From the NCBI GenBank assembly GCA_949152475.1, contig OX424556.1, positions 1,178,001 through 1,242,000 on the forward strand: a stretch of 64,000 nucleotides of DNA, written 5' to 3'. Made by a program: the position numbers and the translations under genes. Below the pieces are notes generated by a model that was not told the origin of the DNA, did no database searches, and saw only the letters and a list, made by a program, of their open reading frames with translations. How positions within the stretch are numbered: the first letter of the stretch is position 1; each line of letters begins with the position of its first letter. This DNA comes from Terebella lapidaria (lineage: Eukaryota; Annelida; Polychaeta; Terebellida; Terebellidae). Below, one piece after another: positions 63,220 to 64,000 of the stretch.

Positions 63220-64000
63220 TCAGAAAAAGTTAGCCCAAAGGCTAAGACAGGTTAACGGACAATTTTGGTTCGGCCATGGCAGCATTGGCAGGTAACAGAT
63301 TTTGAGATTTACCAATCAAGGTTCGTGGTGTGAACATATGACCTTGAGATTTATCAATCAAGGTCATCCGTGTGAACTTCGATGTCACCATTACATGTAT
63401 GTGTGCGGCATTTGATAGTCTATATGTTCATTATACAAAGATACATGTATATCTGGGTGGAATCGTTCAGGCCGCTCAAGTCAATTTACACATTCTGAGT
63501 CAGACATTTGGCACTCAAGGTCATCTGACGTCAAGTTCAAGGTCATCATTAGTTGTGCCATATATGTCTTCCTATATGTTCATAATGCAAACATGAGCTC
63601 TATCTGCAAGCATTTCATCTATAGAGGCAAATCTGGGCATTTTTTTTACCCCAAAATGGCTGTTTTGACCTTTCAAGGTCATCCAAGGTCAAATTCAAGG
63701 TCACCACACACGTTGACATATACGACTTCCCATTTGAAAGTGCCAATTTCTAAGCTCTATCTTCAGGCGTTCTAGGAGTACAGTTCCAGCAGCTCTCATT
63801 ATGAAGGAAACAATCGCGGAAAATTTTGTCCAAAATTTTTTTCAAAGGGGGAAATTTTTTTTGGTCTAGAAATGGCCCAAAATAGATAGTAATGCGATTT
63901 GGGCCAAAAATTATTTTTTCGTCGACCCGTCAAAAATTCAAAATGGCCGCCATACGCAGACCGGCGATTCAAGGGCAACCAAACTTATACACATCACAGA
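63220..64000 (-). repeat. Inverted copy of the dispersed repeat in an intron of the TPR-ANK-SAM gene
   Basis: The sequence is the reverse complement, with modest divergence, of about 29270-30330: 'agcccaaaggctaagacagg', 'gacaattttggttcggccat', 'gaccttgattggt', 'aaaatggccgccat'. It runs off the window end. No gene in it. Confidence 0.85.

Overview
The window is nuclear DNA of an animal, very probably a marine invertebrate. The genes have many short exons with GT/AG splice sites. The intergenic DNA carries hAT-like MITEs, Ty3/gypsy and other reverse-transcriptase remnants, and a 'tgaccttgaa'-rich dispersed repeat. About a third of the 64 kb is tandem repeats. Several arrays begin at, or run across, exon/intron junctions. 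I recall such splice-site-spanning minisatellites being described from amphioxus, so a cephalochordate (Branchiostoma) is my best guess, but the sequence alone does not prove it.

Layout. (1) 1-2.6 kb: no gene seen. (2) 2.7-32.4 kb, plus strand: the gamma catalytic subunit of phosphorylase kinase (PHKG), reconstructed here from 12 phase-compatible exons. Its introns hold a 36-bp array (4.25-5.39 kb), a 51-bp array (7.0-8.86 kb), a 147-bp satellite inside a mobile element (9.2-13.5 kb), a 7.4-kb 40-bp array (15.26-22.69 kb) and a large block of dispersed repeats with a Ty3/gypsy relic (25-32 kb). (3) 32.9-34.4 kb: a 29-bp array downstream of PHKG. (4) 35.06-43.59 kb, minus strand: an SRR1-domain protein (SRRD), 7 exons. 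Three of its parts are expanded in tandem: the last exon (98 bp x ~24), intron 4 (43 bp x ~38, interrupted by a hAT-like insertion) and a coding stretch of exon 3 (111 bp x 4). (5) 43.6-51.2 kb: transposon-rich intergenic DNA with a hAT MITE with a perfect 8-bp target duplication, a foldback element, a 1.1-kb TIR element, a Ty3/gypsy integrase relic and a small Gly/Asp-rich ORF. (6) 51.19-60.54 kb, plus strand: a large, mostly disordered acidic/Ser-rich protein of unknown function, with about 14 exons, an in-frame 20-aa repeat array, and a last exon with seven copies of a P-x-Y-x-T-x-R-E-like motif. (7) 61.20-63.21 kb, minus strand: the 3' part of a TPR-ankyrin-SAM-like protein gene that runs out of the window. 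(8) 63.2-64 kb: another copy of the dispersed repeat.

The genes are four separate transcription units, not an operon. They form two convergent pairs (PHKG/SRRD and the disordered protein/TPR-ANK-SAM protein). PHKG controls glycogen breakdown, SRRD belongs to a family tied to heme and circadian regulation, and the other two have no assignable pathway. The notable biology is structural. In both recognised genes minisatellites have grown out of, or up to, exon borders, multiplying a splice donor, filling an intron from end to end, and in SRRD replacing the protein's C-terminus. All exon models are by eye, supported by reading-phase agreement and protein similarity, without transcripts.
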